From contig DAOWIY010000020.1 in NCBI GenBank assembly GCA_030640665.1, forward strand, positions 1 through 34,668: a stretch of DNA of 34,668 nt. The letters run 5' to 3'. The notes below the pieces were generated by a model that had not been told where the DNA came from, made no database searches, and saw only the letters and a list, made by a program, of their open reading frames with translations. A program made the position numbers and the translations under genes. Below are positions 1 to 7,749 of the stretch, in pieces. The first letter of the stretch is position 1. Each line of letters opens with the position of its first letter. This stretch comes from Clostridia bacterium (lineage in GTDB: Bacteria; Aerophobota; Aerophobia; Aerophobales; AE-B3A).

Positions 1-189
1 GTATATTTTTCTTTTTCCTCCACTCGAAGCCTCGTTAAGGTAGCTTCTATAAGCAATCAGAATTGCTTTACGGAATATATAAGGCTCCTTCAGAAAATGT
101 CCTTCGGCAAGCGTATAATAAGAAATGCCTCAGGACATTTCCCGAGTTTCTTGCGAGGCTTTTACTCCCATTTTTTGAAAGGAATAATC

Positions 190-639
190 TTGAAGATTAT
201 ATTAAGAGAAAAAGTTGATAATATTGGAAAAAAGGGAGAGATAGTAGAAGTAGCCAGTGGCTATGCACGAAATTTCCTTCTTCCAAAGAACCTGGCCCTG
301 AGAGCTACTTCCAGTAATGTTAAGCAGTGGGAGGAAAGGAAAAGAGTTGCTCAACAAAAAAAGGAAAGAGGGAAATTGAAAGCTCTGAAAGTAGCAGAGA
401 AACTCAAAAAGGTAAGATTGATATTGCAAAGAGATATGGGGGAGGAAGGAAAATTATTTGGGGTGGTTACTTCTCAGGATATCGTTCAGGAGATTAAGAA
501 AAAATTAAATTTGGAAATAGATCATAGGAAAGTTAATCTAACCGAACCCATTCGAGTTATCGGAATCAAAGAAGTTCTTCTTAAACTGCATCCAGAAGTA
601 GAAATTCCTTTAGAGGTGGAAGTGAAGAAAAAAGGGTGA
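190..639 (+). CDS. rplI: 50S ribosomal protein L9
   Basis: The protein reads (L/M)KIILREKVDNIGKKGEIVEVASGYARNFLLPKNLA, a typical L9 N-terminus. The likely start is TTG at 190, preceded by AGGAA, not the ATG at 97 given in the ORF track. Confidence 0.95.
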   Translation: MKIILREKVDNIGKKGEIVEVASGYARNFLLPKNLALRATSSNVKQWEERKRVAQQKKERGKLKALKVAEKLKKVRLILQRDMGEEGKLFGVVTSQDIVQEIKKKLNLEIDHRKVNLTEPIRVIGIKEVLLKLHPEVEIPLEVEVKKKG

Positions 640-640
640 A

Positions 641-1906
641 ATGTCTAAAAAGCAAAATAAAATCTACATTATAGATGTTACCAATAGAGATGGAGTTCAG
701 ACATCTAGATTGGGTTTGGCCAAGTTAGAAAAAACTCTCATTAATCTCTATTTAAATGAGATGGGGATTTACCAGTCAGAATTTGGTTTTCCCTTTACTA
801 ACCACGAGATAAATTACCTTGAGGCTAATCTTGAGCTGGCTAAGATGGGAGTCCTTCGACCTATAATCCTCAGTGGTTGGTGTAGAGCAGTCAAGGACGA
901 TGTGAAGAAGGCTCACCAGATAGGACTCAAACACATCAATATCTCTATTTCCACCTCAGGGCAAATGGTGAAGGGCAAATTTGAAGGCAGAGTAGTAAGA
1001 GATCCTAAAGAGAACCCTTCTAAACCCAGCATAATAGGGATGATGATAGAGGCACTTGAGGAGGCAAAAAAAGGAGGAATGACCGTAGGTGTTAACGCCG
1101 AAGATTCCTCTCGGACCGATGATGAGTTTTTAATAAAATTTGCTCAGACAGCCAAAGAACATGGTGCTGACAGGATAAGATATTGTGATACGCTGGGCTA
1201 CGATGATCCTTTTACCATTTATCAGCGGGTAAAAAATCTGGCTAAAGAGGTTCGAATTCCCATAGAACTTCATTGCCATAATGATCTTGGTGTAGGAGTG
1301 GCCTGTTCAATAGCTGGAGCAAAAGGAGCTATTGAGGCAGGAGTAGACGCTTACATTAATACTACGATTAACGGTATAGGAGAGCGGACAGGAAATGCAG
1401 ACCTTGTTTCTGTAATTTTAGCTTTACGCAAATCCAGTGGCCTGAAAGATTTGAATTTATTGGACGAAAGAGTGAACCTCTCTAAAGCCTGGAGAACTGC
1501 CAAATATGCCTCTTATGCTTTTGGTGTTCCCATCCCCATAAATCAGGTAGGGGTGGGAGGAAATGCCTTTGCTCACGAATCAGGAATTCATGCTAATGGA
1601 GCCTTGAAAGATAGGCGTAACTATGAGCTTTATGATTTTGAGGATTTGGGAAGAGGGGAGCCAGAAATAGTGGAAACGGGTAGAGAGATAACTACAGGAG
1701 AATATGGAGGGATTAAGGGATTTAGAGATGTATATGAGAAATTAGAAATTGAGTTTAAGGATGAAAAAGAGACTTATACAGTTCTGGAGCTGGCTCGCTA
1801 TGCTAATGTACATACACAAAAACCTCTTACTAATGATGAACTTCTCTTTATTGCCCACTATCCAGAGCAAGCTAAGAAAATCCTTACCGTTGCTCCAGCG
1901 ATATAA
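641..1906 (+). CDS. Homocitrate synthase / isopropylmalate synthase family protein, possibly Re-citrate synthase-like
   Basis: HMGL-like TIM barrel motifs: IDVTNRDGVQTSR, ELHCHNDLGVGVA, NTTINGIGERTGNADL, AHESGIHANGALK. Confidence 0.85.
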   Translation: MSKKQNKIYIIDVTNRDGVQTSRLGLAKLEKTLINLYLNEMGIYQSEFGFPFTNHEINYLEANLELAKMGVLRPIILSGWCRAVKDDVKKAHQIGLKHINISISTSGQMVKGKFEGRVVRDPKENPSKPSIIGMMIEALEEAKKGGMTVGVNAEDSSRTDDEFLIKFAQTAKEHGADRIRYCDTLGYDDPFTIYQRVKNLAKEVRIPIELHCHNDLGVGVACSIAGAKGAIEAGVDAYINTTINGIGERTGNADLVSVILALRKSSGLKDLNLLDERVNLSKAWRTAKYASYAFGVPIPINQVGVGGNAFAHESGIHANGALKDRRNYELYDFEDLGRGEPEIVETGREITTGEYGGIKGFRDVYEKLEIEFKDEKETYTVLELARYANVHTQKPLTNDELLFIAHYPEQAKKILTVAPAI

Positions 1907-1908
1907 TT

Positions 1909-1964
1909 CGTCGCTCGTTGTTCGTATCTCGTATCTCGTATTGCGTGATGCGTATTGCGTATTT
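1909..1964 (+). repeat. Heptamer array: CGTCGCT CGTTGTT CGTATCT CGTATCT CGTATTG CGTGATG CGTATTG CGTATTT
   Basis: Eight consecutive units with the pattern CGTNNNN at exact 7-bp period, starting 2 nt after the stop codon (1904-1906). Confidence 0.9.
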
Positions 1965-2000
1965 CCTCTCCCCTCTGGGGAGAGGATTGAGGTGAGGGGG
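1965..2000. repeat. Palindromic interspersed repeat CCTCTCCCCTCTGGGGAGAGGATTGAGGTGAGGGGG
   Basis: Perfect 9-bp stem CCTCTCCCC/GGGGAGAGG with a 3-nt loop. Diverged copies lie at 10383-10409 and 18378-18410 (reverse orientation). Confidence 0.75.
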
Positions 2001-2038
2001 AAAAAGCCAGTCATTACTTTTATCAGGAGGCAACTTTT

Positions 2039-2269
2039 ATGAAACCAGCTTTATTAAATATTACAGAGATAAAGAGAAAATATCACAATTAATGGGTTCT
2101 CATAGTAGATCCTGTTTATAGTAAAACTCACAAGATAAAAAAGGGGAGAGTCCTTTTCTACAGTGAGGATAGAGAAAAAATTGATAAAGCAATGTTAGAA
2201 AGTAGAGAGAACAATATAGCTATAAGGTATTTAGGTACAGTGGACAAAGATTTATCAGTAATCCTATGA
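2039..2269 (+). pseudogene. Decayed first copy of the small companion protein of the retropepsin module
   Basis: Reads MKPALLNITEIKRKYHN*WVLIVDPVYSKTHKIKKGRVLFYSEDREKIDKAMLESRENNIAIRYLGTVDKDLSVIL*, with a single in-frame TAA at 2090-2092. Aligns by eye to the intact ORF at 2533-2760. RBS CAGGAGG lies upstream. Confidence 0.7.
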
Positions 2270-2460
2270 AATATCCTTTTGAAAAGACAGGTTCTTTAAT
2301 AATTATAACCATGAAATTAGAGCATGGTAATAAAACAGCAGATGTAGAAGTAGCCTTAGATACAGGGGCTGTAACCACTATCATAAACAGCAGTATTGCA
2401 GAATATCTAGGTTGTAATCCAGCTGCTTCTCAAAAGAGGAGACGTATAGTAACAGCCTGA
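2266..2460 (+). pseudogene. Truncated clan AA retropepsin-like aspartic protease (first copy)
   Basis: ALDTGAVTTIINSSIAEYLG matches AVDTGATYTMIPWEIAEALG of the second copy. The reading stops at IVTA, where the second copy continues ITASGIERAP. The ATG overlaps the upstream ORF end. Confidence 0.65.
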
Positions 2461-2532
2461 AGGCTTTCAGAACTCCTCGCAATCAGGCTGTGTCACACAT
2501 TCCGTACCTCAGAACTTATAGAGGAGGCTTTT

Positions 2533-2760
2533 ATGCAAGATAAAATAGAAGACATAATGAAGGAGTATAAGGATGAGTGGCTCTTGATAAAGGTTTTAAA
2601 GACGGATGAATTAGATAGGCCGAGAGAAGGAAAACTGATTTTACACAGCAAAAATAGGGATGAAATTTACGAGAAACAAAGGAAATTGAAAGATGACCTA
2701 TATATAACCTATTCTGGGAAAATTCCTAAAAAAGGATATGCGGTGGCTTTTAATGGCTAA
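2533..2760 (+). CDS. Small hypothetical protein, companion of retropepsin-like protease
   Basis: 75 aa ORF (KEYKDEWLLIKVLKTDELDRPREGKLILHSKNRDEIYEKQRK). Its stop overlaps the protease ATG (2753), and GAGGAGG lies upstream. Confidence 0.75.
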   Translation: MQDKIEDIMKEYKDEWLLIKVLKTDELDRPREGKLILHSKNRDEIYEKQRKLKDDLYITYSGKIPKKGYAVAFNG

Positions 2761-3136
2761 GTTAAAGTTCGATCCCAGTCTTCCCGTTATCGTTTTAGAT
2801 GTAACTTTAGAAGGTAAGATAGTAAAAAGAAGGATAAAGATGGCTGTGGATACGGGAGCAACTTACACGATGATTCCATGGGAGATAGCAGAAGCATTGG
2901 GTTATAGACCTGATATCTCTGTACAAAGGGTGACTTTGATCACGGCGAGCGGAATAGAAAGAGCACCTTTAATTAAAATAGATTCGTTAAGAGTATGTAA
3001 TAAAGAAGTTAAGAACGGAAAGGTAATCTGCCATGATTTACCTCAAAAAAGTTATGTTGATGGATTATTAGGTTTAAATACCCTTAAAGAACTTAAGGTA
3101 AAGATAGATTTCGGTGAAGCAACGATAGAAGCCTAA
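2753..3136 (+). CDS. Clan AA (retropepsin-like) aspartic protease
   Basis: MAVDTGATYTMIP catalytic DTGA motif, then ITASG and YVDGLLGLNTLKELKVKIDF, typical of the gag-pol-like aspartyl protease family. Start ATG 2753 is preferred to 2738. Confidence 0.8.
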   Translation: MAKLKFDPSLPVIVLDVTLEGKIVKRRIKMAVDTGATYTMIPWEIAEALGYRPDISVQRVTLITASGIERAPLIKIDSLRVCNKEVKNGKVICHDLPQKSYVDGLLGLNTLKELKVKIDFGEATIEA

Positions 3137-3248
3137 ACAAGGTTTATTCATCGTTTAATTTTTGGGAATTGTCCAGAAAATGACATAAAATTAAGGAAAA
3201 TTATGAATTCTGTGGTTTTGATATAGGAGACATTCCCGAAATATGTAC

Positions 3249-3290
3249 TTGTAGCTCAGTTGGATAGAGCATCGGATTGCGGATCCGATT
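3249..3290 (+). pseudogene. Partial tRNA-Arg (GCG anticodon): D-arm and anticodon arm only
   Basis: GTAGCTCAGTTGGATAGAGCATCGGATTGCGGATCCGA has an intact D stem (GCTC/GAGC) and anticodon stem (TCGGA/TCCGA) around loop TTGCGGA. No T-arm or acceptor follows. Confidence 0.75.
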
Positions 3291-3441
3291 CAAGGCAAAT
3301 TCCAAAAGCAAGACCAGAAGAAGCAAACCTAATTCAGATAAGCTTTCTAGCCAATTTTCTTTTCCTAACCAGTTATATGAATTTATGTGATTTTATAACT
3401 TGCATGGACACTATTTGGACACCAAAATATAAGGATTAAAA

Positions 3442-3702
3442 ATGAATTATATCCAAATCATAATTGCTATAGTTGCAATATGGGGAGCTGGCTTATCCAC
3501 CTATACAGCTATTAGAAATTCCATAAAAGAAAAGTTTAGGATAAAAGTAGAGTTAGGCTCTGGATTTCTAACAGGTGACAAAATAGCCTTTTTAAAAGCT
3601 GCAAATATAGGTAACCGACCTGTCACTTTATCCTCTTGCGAATTCAGCGTAAAACCAACAATTAAAGAGTATCCAGGAATAGAGGGGAAGAAGATATGCT
3701 AA
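3442..3702 (+). CDS. Small hypothetical protein with an N-terminal TM helix, possibly truncated
   Basis: ORF MNYIQIIIAIVAIWGAGLSTYTAIRNSIKEKFRIKVEL with a hydrophobic N-terminus. The abrupt C-terminus suggests truncation. Confidence 0.4.
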   Translation: MNYIQIIIAIVAIWGAGLSTYTAIRNSIKEKFRIKVELGSGFLTGDKIAFLKAANIGNRPVTLSSCEFSVKPTIKEYPGIEGKKIC

Positions 3703-3895
3703 GGATGGCTGTTGAGTACCTTAGCGATATCCTAGAAAACTGCAAAAAGCTCAAGAACATTTTTAGAGAGAGTATAAAAAAATGCATCTCTTTTATTCCA
3801 GAAATTCTCTACAAGGAAAAAAAGCAAATAGAGGATAAGTTGAATAAGATACCAAAAAATACCAGAACAATCAGAAAAAAGATAGGTTTTGTAGC

Positions 3896-3923
3896 TTGAC
3901 ACTTCAGATTTTTATGCTATCTT
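3896..3923 (+). promoter_or_regulatory. Putative sigma70-type promoter TTGACA-N16-TATCTT
   Basis: TTGACA at 3896-3901, TATCTT at 3918-3923, 16-nt spacer. Confidence 0.45.
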
Positions 3924-3976
3924 TAAACTAGAATTGACAATTTAATATAGTTATCAGCTCACGCAGGCAGCAATCT

Positions 3977-4039
3977 GGGGGCTGACTCTCAAAGTATTAC
4001 GCTTTTATGTAGTGTTTTGGGGGTCAGCCCCCTTTTTTT
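3977..4039 (+). terminator. Rho-independent terminator-like hairpin
   Basis: GGGGGCTGAC (3977-3986) pairs with GTCAGCCCCC (4023-4032), followed by TTTTTTT. The stem can extend with G-U pairs. Confidence 0.7.
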
Positions 4040-4137
4040 ATGGGATTTTCCCATGGGGGACTGGAGAGTTAAAAGAAGAAAGAACAAGAAAGCTCAAGAA
4101 GTTTATTTTTTCAGCTTCGTACATCAAACGTTAACCG

Positions 4138-5505
4138 CTAGCCAAGAAATAATTTCCCCACCTTGTTTATATCCCCTGCGCCTAGAGTAAGTATTAAATC
4201 TCCTTCTTTTGATTCTCTTTTTAAAAAATTGATCATTTCCTTAAAGGTAGGAAAATAATATGTTTGTTTTCTTCGCTTTTCTTTAACTTTTTCAAATAAC
4301 AGTTTTCCGTCTATTCCAGGAAGGGGATTTTCTCCCGCAGCGTAGATGCTGGTTAAAAGAAGAATATCTGCTCTTTCAAAAGAGTGAGCGAATTTAGAAA
4401 GAAGCATTTTAGTTCGGCTGTAACGGTGAGGTTGGAAGATGGCAATTACTCGTCTTCCCAGTCTTGCTGCTGCTTTTAGGGTTACTTCAATCTCGGTAGG
4501 GTGATGAGCATAATCGTCCACTACTAAAATGCCGAATTTTTCTCCTATTACCTCAAACCTTCTTTTTATTCCCTTAAAAAGAGAAAGGGCTTCTTTAATT
4601 TCATTCCATTTTATTCCCAGAGTTATTCCTACGCCAATGCTGGCTAAGGAGTTATATATATTGTGTTTTCCAGGTAAAGAAAGATTTATATTTCCCATAC
4701 TTCTGCCTTTATAGTTAACCTCATAAGAAGAGCCAAATTGTTCCAGTTTTATATTCTCTGCTAAAAGGTGAGCAGGGGAGTTGATTCCATAGATGATTAA
4801 TTTTTGAGAAGCGGCTAAAGAACTTCCTTTTAGAACCTTATCCAGGCCAGGATTATCTTTATTAATAATCAAGGTTCCTCCAGGTTTTAACCTTCTAAGA
4901 AATTGAATAAATGCTCCGAAGAGCCTAGCCTCCGAGCCATAATAGTCCAGATGATCATCTTCTAAGCTTGTAAGAACCGAGATTTTGGGAGAGAGAAATA
5001 AAAAAGAGCCATCAGATTCATCACTTTCTGCCACTACATATTCGCTCTTGCCTAATTGGCTATTGCCGCCAATATCATTAAGTTCCCCCCCAATAAACAT
5101 AGTAGGATTTTTACCTCCTCGGTGAAGAAGCGAGCAGATGAGAGAAGTAGTAGTAGTTTTTCCATGAGTTCCAGCGACAACAATCCCTTCCTTTTCATTG
5201 ACCAGCTCACCCAAAAGGGCACCTCTTGAGATAAGAGGAATTTTTTTTCTTTTTGCTTCTTGAACTTCAGGATTGAGAGAAGGGATGGTGGAAGAGGTTA
5301 CTACTAAGTCGGCTCCTGCAAGATGAGAAGAGATGTGTCCCTGATAAATAGTTGCTCCTCTTTTCTCCAGGTGCTCTGTAAGGGTGTTCTTTTTTCTATC
5401 CGAGCCACTAATGAGGTATCCTTTCTCTAACAGCACTTTAGCTAACCCACTCATTCCAATTCCCCCGATGCCTATAAAATGGATGGATCGAACCCCTTTT
5501 AGCAT
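4138..5505 (-). CDS. murC: UDP-N-acetylmuramate--L-alanine ligase
   Basis: IHFIGIGGIGMSGLA, GTHGKTTTTSL, DDYAHHPTEI motifs. Confidence 0.97.
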   Translation of the reverse strand: MLKGVRSIHFIGIGGIGMSGLAKVLLEKGYLISGSDRKKNTLTEHLEKRGATIYQGHISSHLAGADLVVTSSTIPSLNPEVQEAKRKKIPLISRGALLGELVNEKEGIVVAGTHGKTTTTSLICSLLHRGGKNPTMFIGGELNDIGGNSQLGKSEYVVAESDESDGSFLFLSPKISVLTSLEDDHLDYYGSEARLFGAFIQFLRRLKPGGTLIINKDNPGLDKVLKGSSLAASQKLIIYGINSPAHLLAENIKLEQFGSSYEVNYKGRSMGNINLSLPGKHNIYNSLASIGVGITLGIKWNEIKEALSLFKGIKRRFEVIGEKFGILVVDDYAHHPTEIEVTLKAAARLGRRVIAIFQPHRYSRTKMLLSKFAHSFERADILLLTSIYAAGENPLPGIDGKLLFEKVKEKRRKQTYYFPTFKEMINFLKRESKEGDLILTLGAGDINKVGKLFLG

Positions 5506-6614
5506 AGCTTTTTCCCCATCTCACAGACTAACTCCGCCATTTTCCTGGCAGCTTGAGGTCTGCCTAACTTCTTACTTTGTCTACTCATTTTTTCAAGCAG
5601 AGGTTTGTTGCCTATTAAGTCTAAAAGTAATTTTTTTAGCCTTTCTTTAGTAAGGTTCTTTTCAATAATAATACAGGCTGCTCCTTTTTCCTGTAGGATT
5701 TTAGCGTTCTTGTATTGATGTCCTTCTGCAGCATAAGGATAAGGGATGAGGATACTGGGTAGTCCCAGGGCAGTAATCTCAGCTATAGCTCCCGCTCCAC
5801 TTCGGCAGATGACCAAGTCAGAAGCGGCGTAAGCATATCGTATTTCCTCTAAGTAGGGAAAAGTCAAGGATTTAATCTCCAAAGATTTAAGGAAGTCTCT
5901 TGCCCATTTTACATCGTTTCTTCCAGTGATAAATATTACCTGAATTTCTGTAGCTATCTTTTCTTTATCTAATAGTTTAATCGCTTCTGCTCCAGATTTA
6001 TTTAGACTGTGAGCTCCTTGACTGCCTCCCAGGAAAAGAAGGGTAAATTTGTTTTTGTCTAAATCGAGCTTCTTTATTCCTTCTTCTCTTTTTGCCTTGA
6101 GAATTTCAGAGCGGATGGGATTACCAATGAGCTGGATCCTATTTTTTACTCTTCGGGACAGATACTCATTTGTTTGAGCCCAACTGGTGGCTATTTTTGA
6201 GGCGTACCAGGAAAGAAACCTGTTGGTAAGGGAGGGATATACATTCTGTTCACATATAAGGCTCCGAATACCAAAAAGGAAAGCAAGCGTCACCACCGGA
6301 TATGAGTGAAAACTACCCATTCCTATTACTATGGACGGTTTAAATTGCCAGAGAATGAGGAAAGATTGGAAAAAGGATACCACCAGGCTTACCCCAAAGC
6401 TGACCCATTTTATAGATAAGGCTCTGGGAAAAGTTTGAGTCTTTATCTGCTTGAATTCAAATCCCTGCAAGGGGATAAGCTCTCTCTCCAAATCTTTTTT
6501 TCCTGCTACCCAGAGGATACGGCTAACTAAATGGTGTTCTTTGAGGTAAGAGGCTATGGCTAAGGCTGGATAAAGATGGCCTCCTGTGCCCCCGGCGGCT
6601 ATTAAGATTCTCAT
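5499..6614 (-). CDS. murG: UDP-N-acetylglucosamine--undecaprenyl-PP-MurNAc-pentapeptide transferase
   Basis: MRILIAAGGTGGHLYPALAIA, GGSQGA, CRSGAGAIAEI motifs. Confidence 0.97.
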   Translation of the reverse strand: MRILIAAGGTGGHLYPALAIASYLKEHHLVSRILWVAGKKDLERELIPLQGFEFKQIKTQTFPRALSIKWVSFGVSLVVSFFQSFLILWQFKPSIVIGMGSFHSYPVVTLAFLFGIRSLICEQNVYPSLTNRFLSWYASKIATSWAQTNEYLSRRVKNRIQLIGNPIRSEILKAKREEGIKKLDLDKNKFTLLFLGGSQGAHSLNKSGAEAIKLLDKEKIATEIQVIFITGRNDVKWARDFLKSLEIKSLTFPYLEEIRYAYAASDLVICRSGAGAIAEITALGLPSILIPYPYAAEGHQYKNAKILQEKGAACIIIEKNLTKERLKKLLLDLIGNKPLLEKMSRQSKKLGRPQAARKMAELVCEMGKKLC

Positions 6615-7738
6615 CTTTTCCGCATTCTACTCCTTCTCCAGCTATAAATTACTGGTGTGGCCACAAAAATGGAGGAATATGTTCCTATTACTATTCCTAC
6701 TAAAAGAGCAAAGGCAAATCCATGGATTACGGCTCCTCCCCAGAGGAATAAAATTAGAACCACCAGGAAAGTAGTTAAGGAGGTGATAACCGTGCGAGAT
6801 AAAGACTGATTGATGCCCAGGTTGAGAATCTTTTTAGAGGATGTTCTTTTCTTTCGGTAGACCTCAGAATTTTCCCGAATTCTGTCATAGACAACAATGG
6901 TATCGTTCAAGGAATAGCCAATTATGGTAAGTAGAGCAGCTATTATAGGAAGGGTAAATTCATAACCTCCCAGGGTTAGGGCTCCTACGCTGATGAAGAC
7001 ATCATGAACCAGGGCAACTACTGCTCCCACAGCAAACCTTAACTCAAACCTCCAGGCAATGTAGGCGAGCATGCCTACCAGGGCAAAGATTATGGCTAAA
7101 ATAGCATCTTTCCGAAGCTCCTTACTCACTTGAGGACTTATGAAATTGGAGCCCTCAAGTGAGAATGTGTTTTTTTCTCCCCCAAACTCTTTTTTTATAG
7201 CTTCTTCAATTTTTGCACTTGCTTTTATAGGAATGATGCGGTAAAGAATAAGAGAAGCGAGAGAGTCTTCTGTTGCCTGGTTAATATCAATTCTCTCTTC
7301 TTGGGAGGGGTCAAGGGTGAAGAAATTGGCTAGATTTTCATATCCTAGTGCCTCTATTTCAGGAATATTTTTGAGTTCCTCCAGACTTGTAAATTTACCT
7401 TGTTTTTCTCGATAAGCAATTATTTTTGAGGCTATATTCTGAGAAGCTTCCTCTACTTTATGTTTTATAAGGATAAGATTTTCTTCTTTTCTACCATATT
7501 GCTGTATGACTGCTTTGCTTAAACCAATTTCAGCCAGGACCCCTCTTATCCAAGCAATAGAAGGAGATTCACTGAACTTAAGATGAACTTCAACTCCCCC
7601 TGTGAAGTCCAGGCCCAGTTTTAATCCTCCTCTTGAAATAATCAAAAAAAGAGTAGCGGCTATCATTATCCCTGAGATGATGAAAGCTTTCTTCCTTAAG
7701 GCAATAAAATCTATCTTTGTTTCTCCAAAAAATCGCAT
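6611..7738 (-). CDS. secF: Protein translocase subunit SecF with an atypical insertion in its periplasmic domain
   Basis: GLDFTGGVEVHLKF, NDTIVVYDRIREN, and SecF TM architecture. Confidence 0.95.
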   Translation of the reverse strand: MRFFGETKIDFIALRKKAFIISGIMIAATLFLIISRGGLKLGLDFTGGVEVHLKFSESPSIAWIRGVLAEIGLSKAVIQQYGRKEENLILIKHKVEEASQNIASKIIAYREKQGKFTSLEELKNIPEIEALGYENLANFFTLDPSQEERIDINQATEDSLASLILYRIIPIKASAKIEEAIKKEFGGEKNTFSLEGSNFISPQVSKELRKDAILAIIFALVGMLAYIAWRFELRFAVGAVVALVHDVFISVGALTLGGYEFTLPIIAALLTIIGYSLNDTIVVYDRIRENSEVYRKKRTSSKKILNLGINQSLSRTVITSLTTFLVVLILFLWGGAVIHGFAFALLVGIVIGTYSSIFVATPVIYSWRRSRMRKR

Positions 7739-7749
7739 TAGAGTTTCTC

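Noticed and set aside
97-189. N-terminal extension of rplI (MSFGKRIIRNASGHFPSFLRGFYSHFLKGI)
   Set aside because: Canonical L9 begins at the TTG at 190 with an SD; the extension overlaps a repeated noncoding motif.
1909-1964. Repeat arrays considered as a CRISPR array
   Set aside because: Units are 7 bp with no 20-40 bp repeats, no spacers and no cas genes in the window.
1742-2042. Overlapping ORFs on both strands (SPEGRGNTQYASRNTRYEIRTTSDE)
   Set aside because: They are translations of the heptamer and palindromic repeats plus the homocitrate synthase 3' end in the wrong frame.
3696-3899. 67-aa ORF MLRMAVEYLSDILENCKK
   Set aside because: No recognisable motif, lies in a decayed region, probably not a functional gene; left unannotated.
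4040-4054. Short palindrome ATGGGATTTTCCCAT after the terminator
   Set aside because: Six-bp stem, not distinguishable from chance in this context.
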